Source: Trematomus loennbergii (lineage: Eukaryota; Chordata; Actinopteri; Perciformes; Nototheniidae). From it: a stretch of 64,000 nt of DNA. Every line of letters starts with the position of its first letter. Position 1 is the first letter of the stretch. Shown here piece by piece: positions 1 through 30,325 of the stretch. Position numbers and translations under genes: made by a program. The stretch covers positions 12,826,673-12,890,672 of the forward strand of contig JAAOOA010000028.1 in NCBI GenBank assembly GCA_012861695.1, given 5' to 3'. A model generated the notes under the pieces. The model was not told where the DNA came from and ran no database searches. It saw only the letters and a program-made list of their open reading frames with translations.

Positions 1-799
1 GAGCGGCAGGAGTGGTGCGGCAGGAGCGGTGCGGCAGCGGCAGGGGCTTTTCCTCGTCCTCCACCTCCTCTGACTGCCCACGCATGAATGAAGAGATGAC
101 ACACGCTCACACCGCAACCAGGATAGGAAAAAGCAGTTCTCCTCCTCCATGTACACATTTATAGAAACTCAATGAGCCCAATGAATGGTAGGCTATTAAC
201 AGTCACGACTGGGCTACCCTATAACAATTCTGCCTACCTGTTTCTGCGGTCAGATAATTCATACAAGGCATCTTTAATTGAGTTAATTAAGCAAGCATGT
301 CATTCAGCAACAGTGCCGTTAAAAGTATCCCAGTGGCATCCCCCACTGTAAACGTGCTGTGTTTCCGTAAATACTAGCTGCTGCTGTGCGATTTAATGAC
401 TGATCAGCACAAATCCTGCTCGGGCTACACAGACTTTTCTCCGGAGCTGATGATAGCCCGCAGGCTCTGTCAGACAGCAGCTAAACCCCAGCAGGTAATA
501 CTTAAAGACATCAAACATAGCCCTTAAATGTCCTCTCTTACCTCCCACACATAGCAGGGACATCTCTGATATCGGCGGGAGCGTCCCCGGCTGTCCTCTG
601 CTGAGAGCTCCGTGATTTGTTTGGTCAAGTCCGGTTGTCTCTTGGTTACAACAAAAAAAACTCAAACCGCCAAACCGTTACCGTAAAAGGTACCGGAAAC
701 CAGTCGGCATCATGTCAGAAGCGCTCGTCTCTTTCTCTGCGGAGATGTTGCTCTTCTGGCAGGACAAGACACACAGGAGTGGATTCCTCGCCCCCCTTT

Positions 800-960
800 T
801 CTCCCTCCTCTGCATTGCTTCAGGTCTGCTCCGCTGCTGCTCCTGCGCGCACAGCCATCTTGTTTCAGCAGCAGCACCCTCCGCGCGAGGACAGCTCCCC
901 CGTGCCGCGCCGCCCTGACGTCACGGGCGGTTGATGAGTAGCAGGCAGGAAGAGAGGGAG
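800..960 (-). promoter_or_regulatory. CpG-rich putative promoter with palindromic CRE
   Basis: A GC- and CpG-rich stretch carries a perfect CRE palindrome (TGACGTCA) at 916-923. Read on the minus strand, an AAGATGGC motif, typical of vertebrate 5' ends, follows about 60 bases downstream. This would suit the promoter or first exon of a gene running leftwards out of the window. I did not recognise a protein: a short minus-strand stretch near 1-85, starting with ATG around 84, is Glu- and Pro-rich but unassigned. Short plus-strand ORFs over the same GC-rich bases look like composition artefacts. Confidence 0.4.
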
Positions 961-1807
961 GGGGTGGGGGAATAAATAATAAACATAATCATGCAGTCAA
1001 TGATGTAGGCGAAGAATTTCATTCATTATTTTCACAAAGTTTCACTCTTTAGCTTATTGTATTTGATTTGACATGTATATATTTCACTTTTCATTGGTCC
1101 TGCAACTAAATCTTGCACTATTTCATTTCTCAGTTTCTTCTTGCACTATTTTGCACTATTTTATTATTATATGTCCTATATATTTATGTTGCATTGTTAG
1201 CCTGGGACTTAAGATTGTCATTGCCATAACGACACTAGCTAGTGTGCATATGACAAAAAAACTTTGAATCAAACTTACAAAGCATTTTAGAAACGTTTTC
1301 TTATTCTAGTATTTCATAATCTAACCTACCAAGCTTTGAAAAATGCAGTTTTAATGTATTTTTTAAAATAAAATGTATAACTAGCCGACAACACTCCAGT
1401 GTCAGATTGTATATGATTGGCATATGCAGAAAAAGGGCTTGCTTTGGGGCATCACATTCTCTGCACTGAAGGGCACCCTAGAGCACAGCTGATGTATTTG
1501 GACATTATGCAATTCTGATCATTCATGATATTGCAAGGGATGCTCATGTTTGCATCAATCTCTTTTTTAATAAAAAAATTGTAATATTAAGATGATCATA
1601 AGTAGATTTTTTTGAAAATCAAATATGAAACAAATGCAATTTCGATTATTGCACTAGTCTTTAGTGTGATTTTCATACAATTCAAATTATATGTTTAGCC
1701 CTAACCGTTATGTAGAAGAGGGTATACGCAAGGAGTATTTCCACCTATTTTTCTGTCAAAAGCCATTAAGTTAGGAGAATATCCACTTTCTCCTTATACC
1801 AATCTAC
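961..1807. other. AT-rich intergenic stretch
   Basis: AT-rich sequence between the putative promoter and the first MITE. I see no gene, RNA or repeat structure in it. Confidence 0.5.
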
Positions 1808-1811
1808 TTAA

Positions 1812-2192
1812 AGGTAGGTAGGTAAGTTTGAGAAACCCGGCTCGAGATCGCTCGAATTTGAAAATACACAACCGGAGAAAATCTGCCACTTCCTTATAGA
1901 GCCCCTCCTCCAACACACACGAACGCGCACATGACCAATGAGGGCACGAGATAAGTTTGTGCCCCGATGGTAGGCTGACAGGCAGGTAGGCCATCCAGTT
2001 ATTTTAGCCGGGCCGGCTAAAATGATTGGTCGTACTTTTTACAGTATTACGGCTTCCACAGATGACATTTTTTAATGGATTTTTTGTCAAAGCACTTAAG
2101 ATATTCATTGCTATCGGGATGTTAAGAGCATTCCATGGAATATAACAAAAAGTGTATCTCGAGCCGGTTTCTCAAACTTACCTACCCTACCT
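1812..2192. mobile_element. TTAA-flanked MITE, family A, copy 1
   Basis: Terminal inverted repeats read AGGTAGG(GTAGG)TAAGTTTGAGAAAC at the left and the complement at the right. TTAA lies directly outside both ends (1808-1811 and 2193-2196), as expected for a 4-bp TTAA target duplication. The interior is non-coding. Two further copies with the same ends and interior lie at 22095-22447 and 34328-34708. TTAA insertion fits piggyBac or Kolobok-type elements; the superfamily is not decided. Confidence 0.8.
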
Positions 2193-2849
2193 TTAACCGA
2201 GTACAGCCTACTTACCATGGGACTACTGTTTTACTCTAGATGGCAATTTATGAGGGACATCCTGGTGGACCAAATCCTTTTTCAAAGCATTACACTATCA
2301 GGGATAGTAGTAGTACTATAGTGGGTTGGTGAATTTGATGTAGCCTAATTCGAGTGTATATATAGCCTAAAAATATAATATAAAATAAAAATGACCCAAC
2401 TAGTTTTTAAATATAGATATCAGACTCCCCCCACCTCGCTCTAACTCTTACATTCTCAGGAAAAATTAAGAAACATGTTATTATTTGTCAGTGCCAGCAA
2501 CAACCCTGATAAAAAAAAATATATATATATATATTGTTGCTTCAAAAAGGGACAATGGGTGTACTGCACAATGCACATGCCTGGTATTTTATTTCTTTAC
2601 AATGTATGTTTTGGTTTGATGAATGCACTAGATTTTAGTTAAGAGAAAACATAAACCGGTGTGTTCGCTAAGGATGAAATACTGGTGTGTGAGGCAGATG
2701 GACCTCATGTACAGGTGGAGAGCATATAGAGCACCGTGTAGTACCAACAATAAACGCCAGGCGGCAGCTAAGGGAAACAAAGACTGACGAGACTACTAGA
2801 AATACAAAAAGCGACGAAGTGCGTTGTTTACGCCTACACTCCGTTCAAG
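2193..2849. other. Upstream region and 5' UTR of btbd2
   Basis: AT-rich flank with a short (AT)n run near 2518-2534. No TATA box is evident close to the btbd2 start. The last 60-70 bases before 2850 are probably 5' UTR, and the start has an AAGATGGC context. Confidence 0.4.
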
Positions 2850-6323
<3,474 letters not shown>

Positions 6324-8544
6324 TCACCTCTGACACAAGCAGCAATCCTCCATCAAATGTGACAACCTGACACCAGCGCGGGGCCACACCTCAGCAGCCG
6401 TTCCTGGGACTCAGACATCATACTGTTCCCCCCATATAGTGCACTGCTGTTGGCCACATGGGAAGACAAATATCCGTGAAGCAATGTAGGTCACTACATG
6501 GGCGTAGCTTGTCATTTGAGACGCTGCCTCTCTCTTTCTCCGCGGCTTCCTTTTATCCCTTTGTGTTGTAGTGATGCCAGCCTCTGAAACAGACATGACT
6601 GTAACCAACTCCACAAGGGAGGGAGAGAGGGAGGGAGGAGCCTCTCAGATTATTCACAGTATCGATGTCACTGCTGTGGATTGGCGGCATAAGGCTTGAC
6701 ACTGAATTCCCCTTCCTGTACTCCCGAGCATTAGTGCGGGGAGTCGAAACTGTATTAATGTACAGTTCATCAGATATGCCAAGACAAGATCTTCATCACC
6801 CTTTAGTACAGACCAGCATTTCACTCAATTCAGCTGTAATTTCCATGGCATCATAGGCTTACGAACTCTTTGAACCAAACTTCTTATTAATCTTAACAAC
6901 ATGATATGGTAAGCAATTTTTGGGTTTCTACATACAATACAATCTGTGATATCTTGTGTCCTTGCTTGGTAGTTGCCTATACCCAAGATACCTTGCACTT
7001 CTCGGCCTTGCATATGTTTATGTGGTTGTTCTGTAAATGCACACTAACTCTTCAGACATGTTTCTTTTAAGCTTTGTTTTAAAAAGTGTGGGCGGAGAGC
7101 TTTCCTTTTTGGTGCGGAAGTAAAAGGGTTGTATATTAAAGTGGCATTTATTAACATTATATATGTAACTTGAAAAAATATTGATTAAAGAGTGAAGAAA
7201 ATATGTTGTGGTGCTTGTATTTTTAGAAAATACCCCATCTAAGTAACACTTGAACAATAGCAACAACTCAACATTTTAGGGAACATGCTTGTTGGCTTTC
7301 TTGGAGAAATATTTGTCTTCCAAATATGAGGCTATGCTTAACCCATTAGCCAGTTACTTTAGTTTAGCATAAAAACTAAGCTGAGTAACCGGCCAAAGGG
7401 TAAATCATCCCTACTTTTTTTGGGGGGGCGGGGGGTAATAAAACATGATTTTCTTATCCTTATGGCAGTCACTCTATCAGTGAAAAGCATCCAAAACTTT
7501 TAAGCTAACATGCAGTACTAACATCTTTTTAACAGCTCATTCTAGGGAGAAAAATATAGTGTAGAGTTCACAGTACAGAGGGCATAGAAGGACAAATATA
7601 GCAATAATTAATATTATCATAATCAACCAACAATAAAATATTATTAAATAAAGATTTAGTGGAAGATTGAATGATAATAAAAGACTGATGATATATCGAC
7701 ACCCAAACGGTACATATTATTGTTCAGGACTATTTGATTTCTTAACTACGGCTCTCAGCCATAACCCGTATAGCAGCTAGTTGTGGTTTTTACACTTTAG
7801 CATTTGTACAAAAACTAATTATATTGTGTACATAGGGTCTCCAGATAAGCCGGGCGATGGATTTTGATATTGATGCACTGCTGTTTCACCAATATGAAAT
7901 AAGAAGAAATGTTTTCTCTATGTTCAGTCTTTGTGCTAAGCTACGCTAATTAACTGGCTTCTGGTTGTATACTAGATACACATTTAGTATGGATTCGTAT
8001 ATCCCTGGATACTAAATCCCTGCCCCAAATTGAAAAAGTGTATTTCACAAAATGGCAAACTATTAACTAAAGCCCCTTGGAGAAATAACAGGTGTCACAT
8101 TTCTATCATGAGTTGAATGTTTTTATTAATCACATCCACACAGAGGTCCAATCCAGGAAGTTAGACTTCTGTAACATATTATTATGGTTTCCATGGTTTT
8201 ATCTTGCCATGATCCTTTTAAATATGCATTATTGCAGCAGTATCACGGTGCACTATACAGGGGGGGGAAGAGGACCCATGTGGAGAAATAAAAGAACAAG
8301 TAATACAACTGCTTTGATCCAATTTTCCACAAAACCCACGCCCTAGGCACTTGGTGTACTGTAGCTGTGAAATGAAAAAGCATCACTGCTTCCACTTGCC
8401 TACAACAAAAGCTTAAAGCTTCCGATCCAAACTCAAAGTCAATACAATTGTGCAATTTATCTTTTAAGCCTGTGCAAAGATTTGAAAGTGCCCATGGAGT
8501 AGGGTTAAGAGATTGATTTGGTATTGTATTATCTTGGCTTAGTT
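6324..8544. other. Convergent 3' region of btbd2 and eef2
   Basis: Between the stop codons of two convergent genes. The left part is presumably the btbd2 3' UTR: an ATTAAA lies near 7183 and AATAAA near 7438. The right part is the eef2 3' UTR: a complementary AATAAA signal sits near 8110, about 430 bases past the stop. No other gene or clear repeat is seen. Confidence 0.45.
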
Positions 8545-23294
<14,750 letters not shown>

Positions 23295-23376
23295 TTTGGC
23301 TGCAGACAGTTGGTCTTTGAGTTTACAGATGTATTCCTGTCTCGGAGGACAGGCAGTCCCGGTGGTGACAGAAGAG
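23295..23376 (-). promoter_or_regulatory. eef2: Putative eef2 5' UTR with TOP-like start
   Basis: Reading leftwards, CTCTTCT begins at about 23376 and leaves an 82-base leader before the ATG at 23294. eEF2 mRNAs are classical 5' terminal oligopyrimidine (TOP) messages under mTOR-LARP1 control, so this pyrimidine run is the best start-site candidate. An alternative run (CCCTTCTC) near 23490 would place an upstream ATG (about 23469) in the leader, which is less likely. This is inference; no transcript data were available. Confidence 0.35.
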
Positions 23377-24821
23377 ACGCTGCTACTTCTGCGGATGCCG
23401 AGTTGTGGTGCAGAGGCTGCAACAGCAGGGGGCGCTGCGGCTCAACAACAGCCGGGACACCTTTCCATGGATGCTTGTCAGCTGCTGCGAGAAGGGTCCA
23501 GCTGCAGCCGCAGCCAGACGGTACAAAATACGGCCCCTACAAAATACGACCACTTGTACGCGACACTAACCCTAACCTAAATAGTATATACATAAACGAC
23601 AAGACGTTAACTACCTGTACTCTGTGTTTTGTGCGCGCTCTCTTCTGATCATATTTTGAAGTTCAACTTCCTGCAGGTTCATTCTCCACGGGCTTGCTGC
23701 AGCTGAGTAGCCTAGCTGCTGCACTGAGGATAGGGTTATGTTTATCCATTTCTGTGTGAGAAAGAATGCATTTTATGTTTTTGTTACTTTTTGTCCAAGT
23801 ATTTTAATCATGGTGCTCTATAAAACCAAGATGTTTCATTTCATTAGTCAAAAGGAAGTTTTTACTAGTCACCAGTAGCCTACTGTCAAGAAACATCATT
23901 TTAGATGTTAGACTACTAGCGTAATTACTTTCTAAATATACATTTTTTATGGTATAAACATGTTTTTTGTTATATATATTTTGAAGTCATTTGTTATCAT
24001 TGAGTAGGCATCGAATGTATGTATATGCATTGCACATATAAATATTGCCCAAAATCACAAACGTGCCTAATATTGTAATGGTGTGTCAACTTTATGTTAA
24101 TTATTTGATTGGGTAAGTCTCAGTTATCAGTTTTAACCAATTACTTGATCTTCAGAAATGTGAGTTTGAATACAAAAAAAAATCTAAACAGTACATTAAG
24201 AGCATATTGTTATAGTTGGGGGGATGTTCATGTACAATGATTTATCCGGGTAAATTCCTAATTGCTAAAATGCTGATAGATTTATTGTTATTTGGTTGTA
24301 TTTCCTACTTTTTCATGCTTAATATTGCTGCAGGTCAGCCGGTGAATATATAATCCTAGTTCAACCATCACCTTGGTTCATGTGACAGGAGTAAATGGGG
24401 GACTAGTTGTGTTGGGTTTGTCATTGGCTTTAATAAAAAGGGTAAGCAGTTTTTATTTCCCTTTGGAAAATGTGGTTCCTCGTGGACACAGCAGTGTTTG
24501 TACTGATTCAGGATGTTGTAGTTGCTTTCTACCAGCTGAGGGCAGAACAGGACAAAACATCTCAGGCTGGTTGAGAGAGTCTAAAATGGGACTTCAACTG
24601 GAAAAAAATCTTTTGTGAACATGTATAAGAACAGGCACATGTCTGTTTGCAGAGGGTAATGGGATGCTTCCTGTTAACCCCCAGTGGACAGAAAATGCTC
24701 TGAGGAGAAATGCACAACAAGCTTTTTTTTACAACCATATACAAATCTTTATAAAACCTAGAGAAAAACAAAACACCAAAAGTAATTCACAAGTATGTGA
24801 TTTACCTTTTAATGGGTGTGT
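23377..24821. other. Upstream flank of eef2, no gene seen
   Basis: CpG-rich for the first 200-300 bases (eef2 promoter side), then AT-rich. ORFs across 23296-23648 are open only because of GC-rich composition. No repeat with clear ends is recognised in the rest. Confidence 0.45.
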
Positions 24822-25393
24822 CGGACCGTCTCCACAGCAGCGTTAAAAAAATCTTGGAGGTGGGCGTATCTGAGGCTTGGGGATTTTTTTGCGATCAACC
24901 AATCACATGAATCTCCCGCCCGCAACATACGAAGCCAAAAAGCCCGAAGTAAACTGGATATAAACTCCCCAAAACAGGCGAAAACATACCACTGTCTCTG
25001 CCACCTCCCTCCATGCCTGGCTCCTCCGGTTTATATCCCGGTAGGTCTGGTCATAAAGCACCGGGTGATTGATTCGCTACCGCTAATTTCTCCTCCATTT
25101 TTTGGAATATGAGGAAATGACCTGCGGTATGTCTCTCCCAGCATACACGCCGTTTGATTGGCTAGAGCTTGAACTGCCAGATTTGCGTACACGGGATTTG
25201 ATTGGCTGCCGCTTCCACCTCAGCTTCAAAAGTTGAACATTGTTCAACTTTGAATCTTGAAAATCCTGAGAATCTCCGCTCGCCTGCCCACAATGCATTT
25301 CGGCGAAAAGTGAGGGAAAGTGACGTCACCCCATTCAAAGTGAATGGGCAGAAGCGTTTCAAGATTTTTTAACGCTGCTGTGGAGACGGCCCG
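24822..25393 (-). mobile_element. Harbinger-like MITE, copy 1
   Basis: Long inverted ends (CGGACCGTCTCCACAGCAGC and complement of CGGGCCGTCTCCACAGCAGC). TGT lies on both sides (24819-24821, 25394-25396). It is 572 bp and matches the copies at 26540 and 27407 in reverse orientation, with several substitutions, so it is the older insertion. Confidence 0.8.
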
Positions 25394-25410
25394 TGTCTCT
25401 CTTCATTTAA

Positions 25411-25926
25411 AGTAGACCTATCATGCTATATTTGAATAATATATTGTAGGGCCATACCTATATAAAACATGTCTGTGAAGTTTTTTCTTCAAAATACCAA
25501 ACAGATGATGCATTTTAGCCATGCCTCATTTCGCTCTATTTGCTCTTTTCCAGCCCTGTTTTTGCAAGGGCTGATTCTGTGAGAAGTCTTCTTCGCTGCT
25601 TTTGTGGCAGACTACAGCGCCACTTACAGGCTTGGCATATGTACTACAGTGTCTCCAGCGCTTTCAAGCGGCCGTGGCCGTGGCCCAACCCCCATTCCCC
25701 TGATAGGTGGAGAGTTGCCCATATAGGCGGAGCTCCCCATTTCTGACGTCAGAACAATTTCAAATCTGTATCAGCTCCGTCGCAGCCCCGTTTTTAGAGA
25801 TTTGGGTATGGAGGAAAAGAGAGAGGGTTGTGTTTTCTGACACTTGGTGAGTTCCCTGACACACCGGGGACACATATTCATGTATAAAAGATGTACAAAA
25901 GTGCATTTTGCATGATAGGTCCCCTA
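25411..25926. mobile_element. TIR element related to family B
   Basis: Imperfect inverted ends AGTAGACCTATCATGC and GCATGATAGGTCCCCT. TTAA lies at the left (25407-25410); the right flank has decayed to TATAAA. The interior carries a block (about 25590-25660) that is the complement of part of the element at 18602-19256, so it is either mosaic or contains a relic of it. Confidence 0.65.
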
Positions 25927-26539
25927 TAAAAAAAAGTGGTTAATTATCCTGATAATTTGAGAGTCTCTAAATCTCAGCTACAACACACAATTTAGATGTT
26001 ATTATAGAGGGCAAATAAGTCGGAAAGAACTTGAGGTTAACTTAACACAAGGAAGGCAAGATATTCAAGCTTCTGGTGGGAACAATAAAACGTAGGAATA
26101 TATGATTACTCAGATTTATATGAATAATTTGATATATTGCATGCTTATCCTGGGAAACACTGCAGAAACTGAGCTGACCCTATATTTAAATGAAGTCAAG
26201 CTTTTTAAAGTAATTTGACAACTGTCTAAAAACATTAGTGACTAAAAGAATTATCTTTACATATCGCACAGGTCTACGTGACTTTTAAGGCAAGGCAAGG
26301 CAAGGCAAGTTTATTTATATAGCACCTTTCAACACAAGGCAATTCAAAGTGCTTTACAAAAATGGAAGACATTAAGAAAATGGCATTTAAAATCAGTCAT
26401 TAAAAATAAAAGATAATAAAATAAACATTAAAAGAAAAAAATACATGGATAAAAGTTACAGTGCAGTTTAAGATATGAATAGTTCAATTAAAAGCAGCGG
26501 CAAACAGAAAAGTCTTCAGCCTGGATTTAAAAGTAGTAA

Positions 26540-27109
26540 CGGGCCGTCTCCACGGCAGCGTTAAAAAATCTTGAAACGCTTCTGCCCATTCACTTTGAAT
26601 GGGGTGACGTCACTTTTTTTTCGCTTTCGCCGAAATGCATTGTGGGCAGGCGAGCGGAGATTCTCAGGATTTTCAAGATCCAAAGTTGAACAATGTTCAA
26701 CTTTTGAAGCTGAGGAGGAAGCGTCAGCCAATCAAATCCCGTGTACGCAAATCTGACAGTTCAAGCTCTAGCCAATCAAACGGCGTGTATGCTGGGAGAG
26801 AAATACCGCAGGTCATTTCCTCATATTCCAAAACATGGAGGAGAAATTAGCGGTAGCGAATCAATCACCCGGTGCTTTATGACCAGACCTACCGGGATAT
26901 AAACCGGAGGAGCCAGGCATGGAGGGAGGTGGCAGAGACAGTGGTAGGTTTTCGCCTGTTTTGGGGAGTTTATATCCAGTTTACTTCGGGCTTTTTTGCT
27001 TCGTATGTCGCGGGCGGGAGATTCATGTGATTGGTTGCTCGCAAAAATCCTCAAGCTTCAGATACGCCCACCTCCAAGATTTTTTTAAAGCTGCCGTGGA
27101 GACGGCCCG
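26540..27109 (+). mobile_element. Harbinger-like MITE, copy 2 (inside LINE)
   Basis: Ends CGGGCCGTCTCCACGGCAGC and complement, with TAA on both sides (26537-26539, 27110-27112). It is 570 bp and non-coding. It splits the LINE between the RSAATL-coding part and the terminal F-K-S-R-L-K-T segment. It is nearly identical to copy 3, differing essentially in homopolymer lengths. Confidence 0.92.
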
Positions 27110-27406
27110 TAAGAGTTGCAGCGGACCTGCAGGTTTCTGGGAGTTTGTTCCAGATATTTGGAGCATAATAACTGAACGCTGCTTTACCATGTTTAGTTCT
27201 GACTCTGGGGACAGAAAGCTGACCAGTCCCTGAAGACCTGAGAGATCTGGATGGTTCATAATTTAGCAGTAGGTCAGACATGTATTTTGGGCCTAAACCA
27301 TTCAAAGCTTTATAAACCAGCAACAATATTTTTGAAATCTATTCTTTGACACACAGGAAGCCAGTGTAAAGACTTCAGAACAGGAGTGATGTGATCCACT
27401 TTCTTA

Positions 27407-27976
27407 CGGGCCGTCTCCACGGCAGCGTTAAAAAATCTTGAAACGCTTCTGCCCATTCACTTTGAATGGGGTGACGTCACTTTTTTTTCGCTTTCGCCGA
27501 AATGCATTGTGGGCAGGCGAGCGGAGATTCTCAGGATTTTCAAGATCCAAAGTTGAACAATGTTCAACTTTTGAAGCTGAGGAGGAAGCGTCAGCCAATC
27601 AAATCCCGTGTACGCAAATCTGACAGTTCAAGCTCTAGCCAATCAAACGGCGTGTATGCTGGGAGAGAAATACCGCAGGTCATTTCCTCATATTCCAAAA
27701 CATGGAGGAGAAATTAGCGGTAGCGAATCAATCACCCGGTGCTTTATGACCAGACCTACCGGGATATAAACCGGAGGAGCCAGGCATGGAGGGAGGTGGC
27801 AGAGACAGTGGTAGGTTTTCGCCTGTTTTGGGGAGTTTATATCCAGTTTACTTCGGGCTTTTTTGCTTCGTATGTCGCGGGCGGGAGATTCATGTGATTG
27901 GTTGCTCGCAAAAAATCCTCAAGCTTCAGATACGCCCACCTCCAAGATTTTTTAAAGCTGCCGTGGAGACGGCCCG
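27407..27976 (+). mobile_element. Harbinger-like MITE, copy 3 (inside LINE)
   Basis: Same ends and length as copy 2, but flanked by TTA (27404-27406, 27977-27979) instead of TAA. Both fit the TWA target of PIF/Harbinger. The different duplications show an independent insertion rather than a segmental copy. It interrupts the LINE reverse transcriptase just after its catalytic core. Confidence 0.92.
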
Positions 27977-29229
27977 TTAGTGTTAGTGAGGACTCGAGCA
28001 GCGGCGTTCTGAATTAGCTGCAGCTTTCTAATAGATTTTTTAGTGAGGCCTGTAAAGACACCATTGCAGTAGTCGAGTCTACTGAAGATAAAAGCATGGA
28101 CAAGTTTTTCCAAATCCTGCTGTGACATTAGTCCTTTAATCCTAGATATGTTCTTTAGGTGATAGTAGGCTGATTTAGTAACTGTTTTAATGTGACTGTT
28201 GAAACTCAGGTCAGAGTCCATGACTACACCTAGATTTCTGGCTTTATCTGTTGTTTTGAACATTGCAGACTGAAGCTCAGCGCTAACTTTTATACGTTCT
28301 GCCTTGGCTCCAAAAACCATTACCTCAGTTTTATCTTTGTTTAATTGGAGAAAGTTCTGACACATCCAGTCATTGATTTGTTCAATGCACTTACTCAGTG
28401 TTTGAATTGGAGCATAATCTCCTGGTGAAATTGTTACGTAAATTTGTGTGTCATCCGCATAGCTATGGTAACTTATTTTGTTGTTTTTCATTATCTGAGC
28501 CAGTGGTAGCATGTAGATGTTAAAGAGAAGAGGCCCCAAGATGGAGCCTTGAGGTACCCCACATGTCATATTTGTCAACTCAGATGTGTATTTACCTATA
28601 GAAACAAAGTTTTTTCTGTCCTTTAAGTAGGACTCAAACCAATTTAGAACTGTTGCCGAAAGTCCCACCCAGTTTTCTAGTCGGTCTAGTAATATGTTGT
28701 GGTCAACAGTGTCAAACGCAGCACTGAGATCTAATAATACTAACACTGAAGTTCTGCCACTGTCTGTGTTTAAGTGGATGTCATTGAAGACCTTTACAAG
28801 AGCAGTCTCAGTGCTGTGGTTTGGACGAAATCCTGACTGGAACACATCCAAACAGTTATTTAAATGCAAGAAGTTACTCAACTGTTGAAATACAACTTTT
28901 TCAATGATTTTACCTAGAAATGGCAGGTTTGATATTGGCCTGTAATTGTTCATTACTGAGGCATCTAGATTATTCTTTTTTAAGAGCGGTTTAATGACTG
29001 CAGTTTTCAGGGCCTCTGGAAAAATACCTGAGTGAAGAGATGTGTTTACTATATGAAGTAGATCTGAGGCCATGCAAGGAAAAACATCTTTGAAAAATCC
29101 TGTTGGAATAATATCAAGGCAGCAGGAGGAGGATTTCAGAAGTTGAATAATGTCCTCTAAGTTTTTACCATTAATCTGATGGAATTGTGTCATGGTGTTT
29201 GAATTGATATTAGGTGGACATAGGGACAA
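27977..29229 (-). pseudogene. LINE reverse transcriptase (interrupted)
   Basis: Reverse transcriptase domain of the LINE. In order: NNYRPISNLPFLGKIIEKV, LDLSAAFDTVDH (first catalytic Asp), GVPQGSILGPLLFNIYMLPL and the YADDTQIY box (catalytic Asp pair). All core residues are present. After LTNT the frame runs into the MITE at 27407-27976; the C-terminal part resumes at 27406 and then beyond the second MITE. A one-base loss near 29220-29235 separates it from the upstream endonuclease-linker frame. Confidence 0.85.
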
Positions 29230-30325
29230 ACATTTGCTGTACCTGATGCAGAGGCACTGACTGCTTGTCTAATTTTCTGAATTTTGTCAGTGAAGAAGGA
29301 GGCAAAATCATTGCACGCCCTGGTGGATAGAAATTCAGAGGCTACTGACACTGGGGGGTTAGTTAGTCTGTCGACGGTAGCAAACAAGGCACGTGCGTTG
29401 TTTTTGTTTTTGGTAATGATGTCAGAGAAGAAAGACTGTCGTGCGTTTTTCAATTCCAAATTATAAAGGCCAAGTCTCTCTTTATAGATTTCAAAGTGAA
29501 CCTGGAGATTTGTTTTTCGCCACCTACGTTCAGCTTTTCGACACTCTCTTTTTTCTGTTCTCACGGTCATGGCCTTTCTCCATGGAGATATTTTCTTGCT
29601 AATCACTTCCTTTACCTTAGTTGGAGCAATGGTATCTATAACATTTTTAATTTTTGAATTAAAATGATCTACTAGCTCATTTACTGAGATGTTAGCAGGG
29701 GCAAGTGTGGATGAAAAATTATGAGTAAACATTTCCCTAGTATTTTCTGTTAAATATCGCTTTGTGGTTACCTCTTTCTGAACATTTTTGTGAACAGAAA
29801 TAGAGCTCTCAAAGAAAACACAGGAATGATCAGAGAGTGCAACATCAGTCACCACAACCTTTGAGATATTCAGACCCTTTGAGATAATTAAGTCCAGAGT
29901 GTGCCCCTTATTGTGCGTGGGCTCCGCCACATGCTGAGTCAGTCCATAGTTATCAAGAACACAAAACAGTTCTTTAGCCCCTCTGTCCTGGGGGTTGTCA
30001 ACATGGATGTTAAAATCACCAACAATGACTAACGGTCAAAGTCAATACACACTATAGACAGCAGTTCAGTAAAATCATCAAAAAAGCTTGCACAGTATTT
30101 GGGTGGTCTATAGATATTTAGGAACAGAGCTCGAGAGGAGCATTTCAGCTGAAGGGCCACATATTCAAAAGAAGCAAAGTCCCCATAAGATGTCTTCCTG
30201 CATTGAATGGAATCATTGAACAAAATAGCAACTCCACCCCCTTTCTTATGCATTCTTTCCTGACTCATAAAACTAAAGTTGGGAGGGGTTGATTCGATAA
30301 GAACAGCTGCACTGTATTTGTTCAA
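29190..30325 (-). pseudogene. LINE AP-type endonuclease and linker (partial, frameshifted)
   Basis: 30325-30029 encodes the middle of an apurinic-type endonuclease (KKGGGVAILFNDS, LNIYRPPK). A one-base loss near 30028-30030 breaks the frame just before the GDFNIH motif. The next frame to 29190 carries TLDLIISKGL and the SDH catalytic motif (ALSDHSCVFF), followed by a basic linker. The N-terminal catalytic Glu region is missing through 5' truncation. It nicks target DNA in the retrotransposition cycle. Confidence 0.8.

Noticed and set aside
617..934. Plus-strand ORFs over the CpG-rich left region
   Set aside because: No domain or family resemblance; overlapping frames are open because of GC-rich composition.
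23296..23648. Plus-strand ORFs opposite the eef2 first exon
   Set aside because: Antisense to the eef2 leader and promoter, with no recognisable protein features.
24825..27320. Repeated 60-100-aa ORFs near 25162, 26571 and 27438
   Set aside because: They are the same frame read through copies of a non-coding MITE; the repetition reflects the element, not a gene family.
28694..29466. Plus-strand ORFs within the LINE
   Set aside because: Shadows of the minus-strand reverse transcriptase and linker frames.
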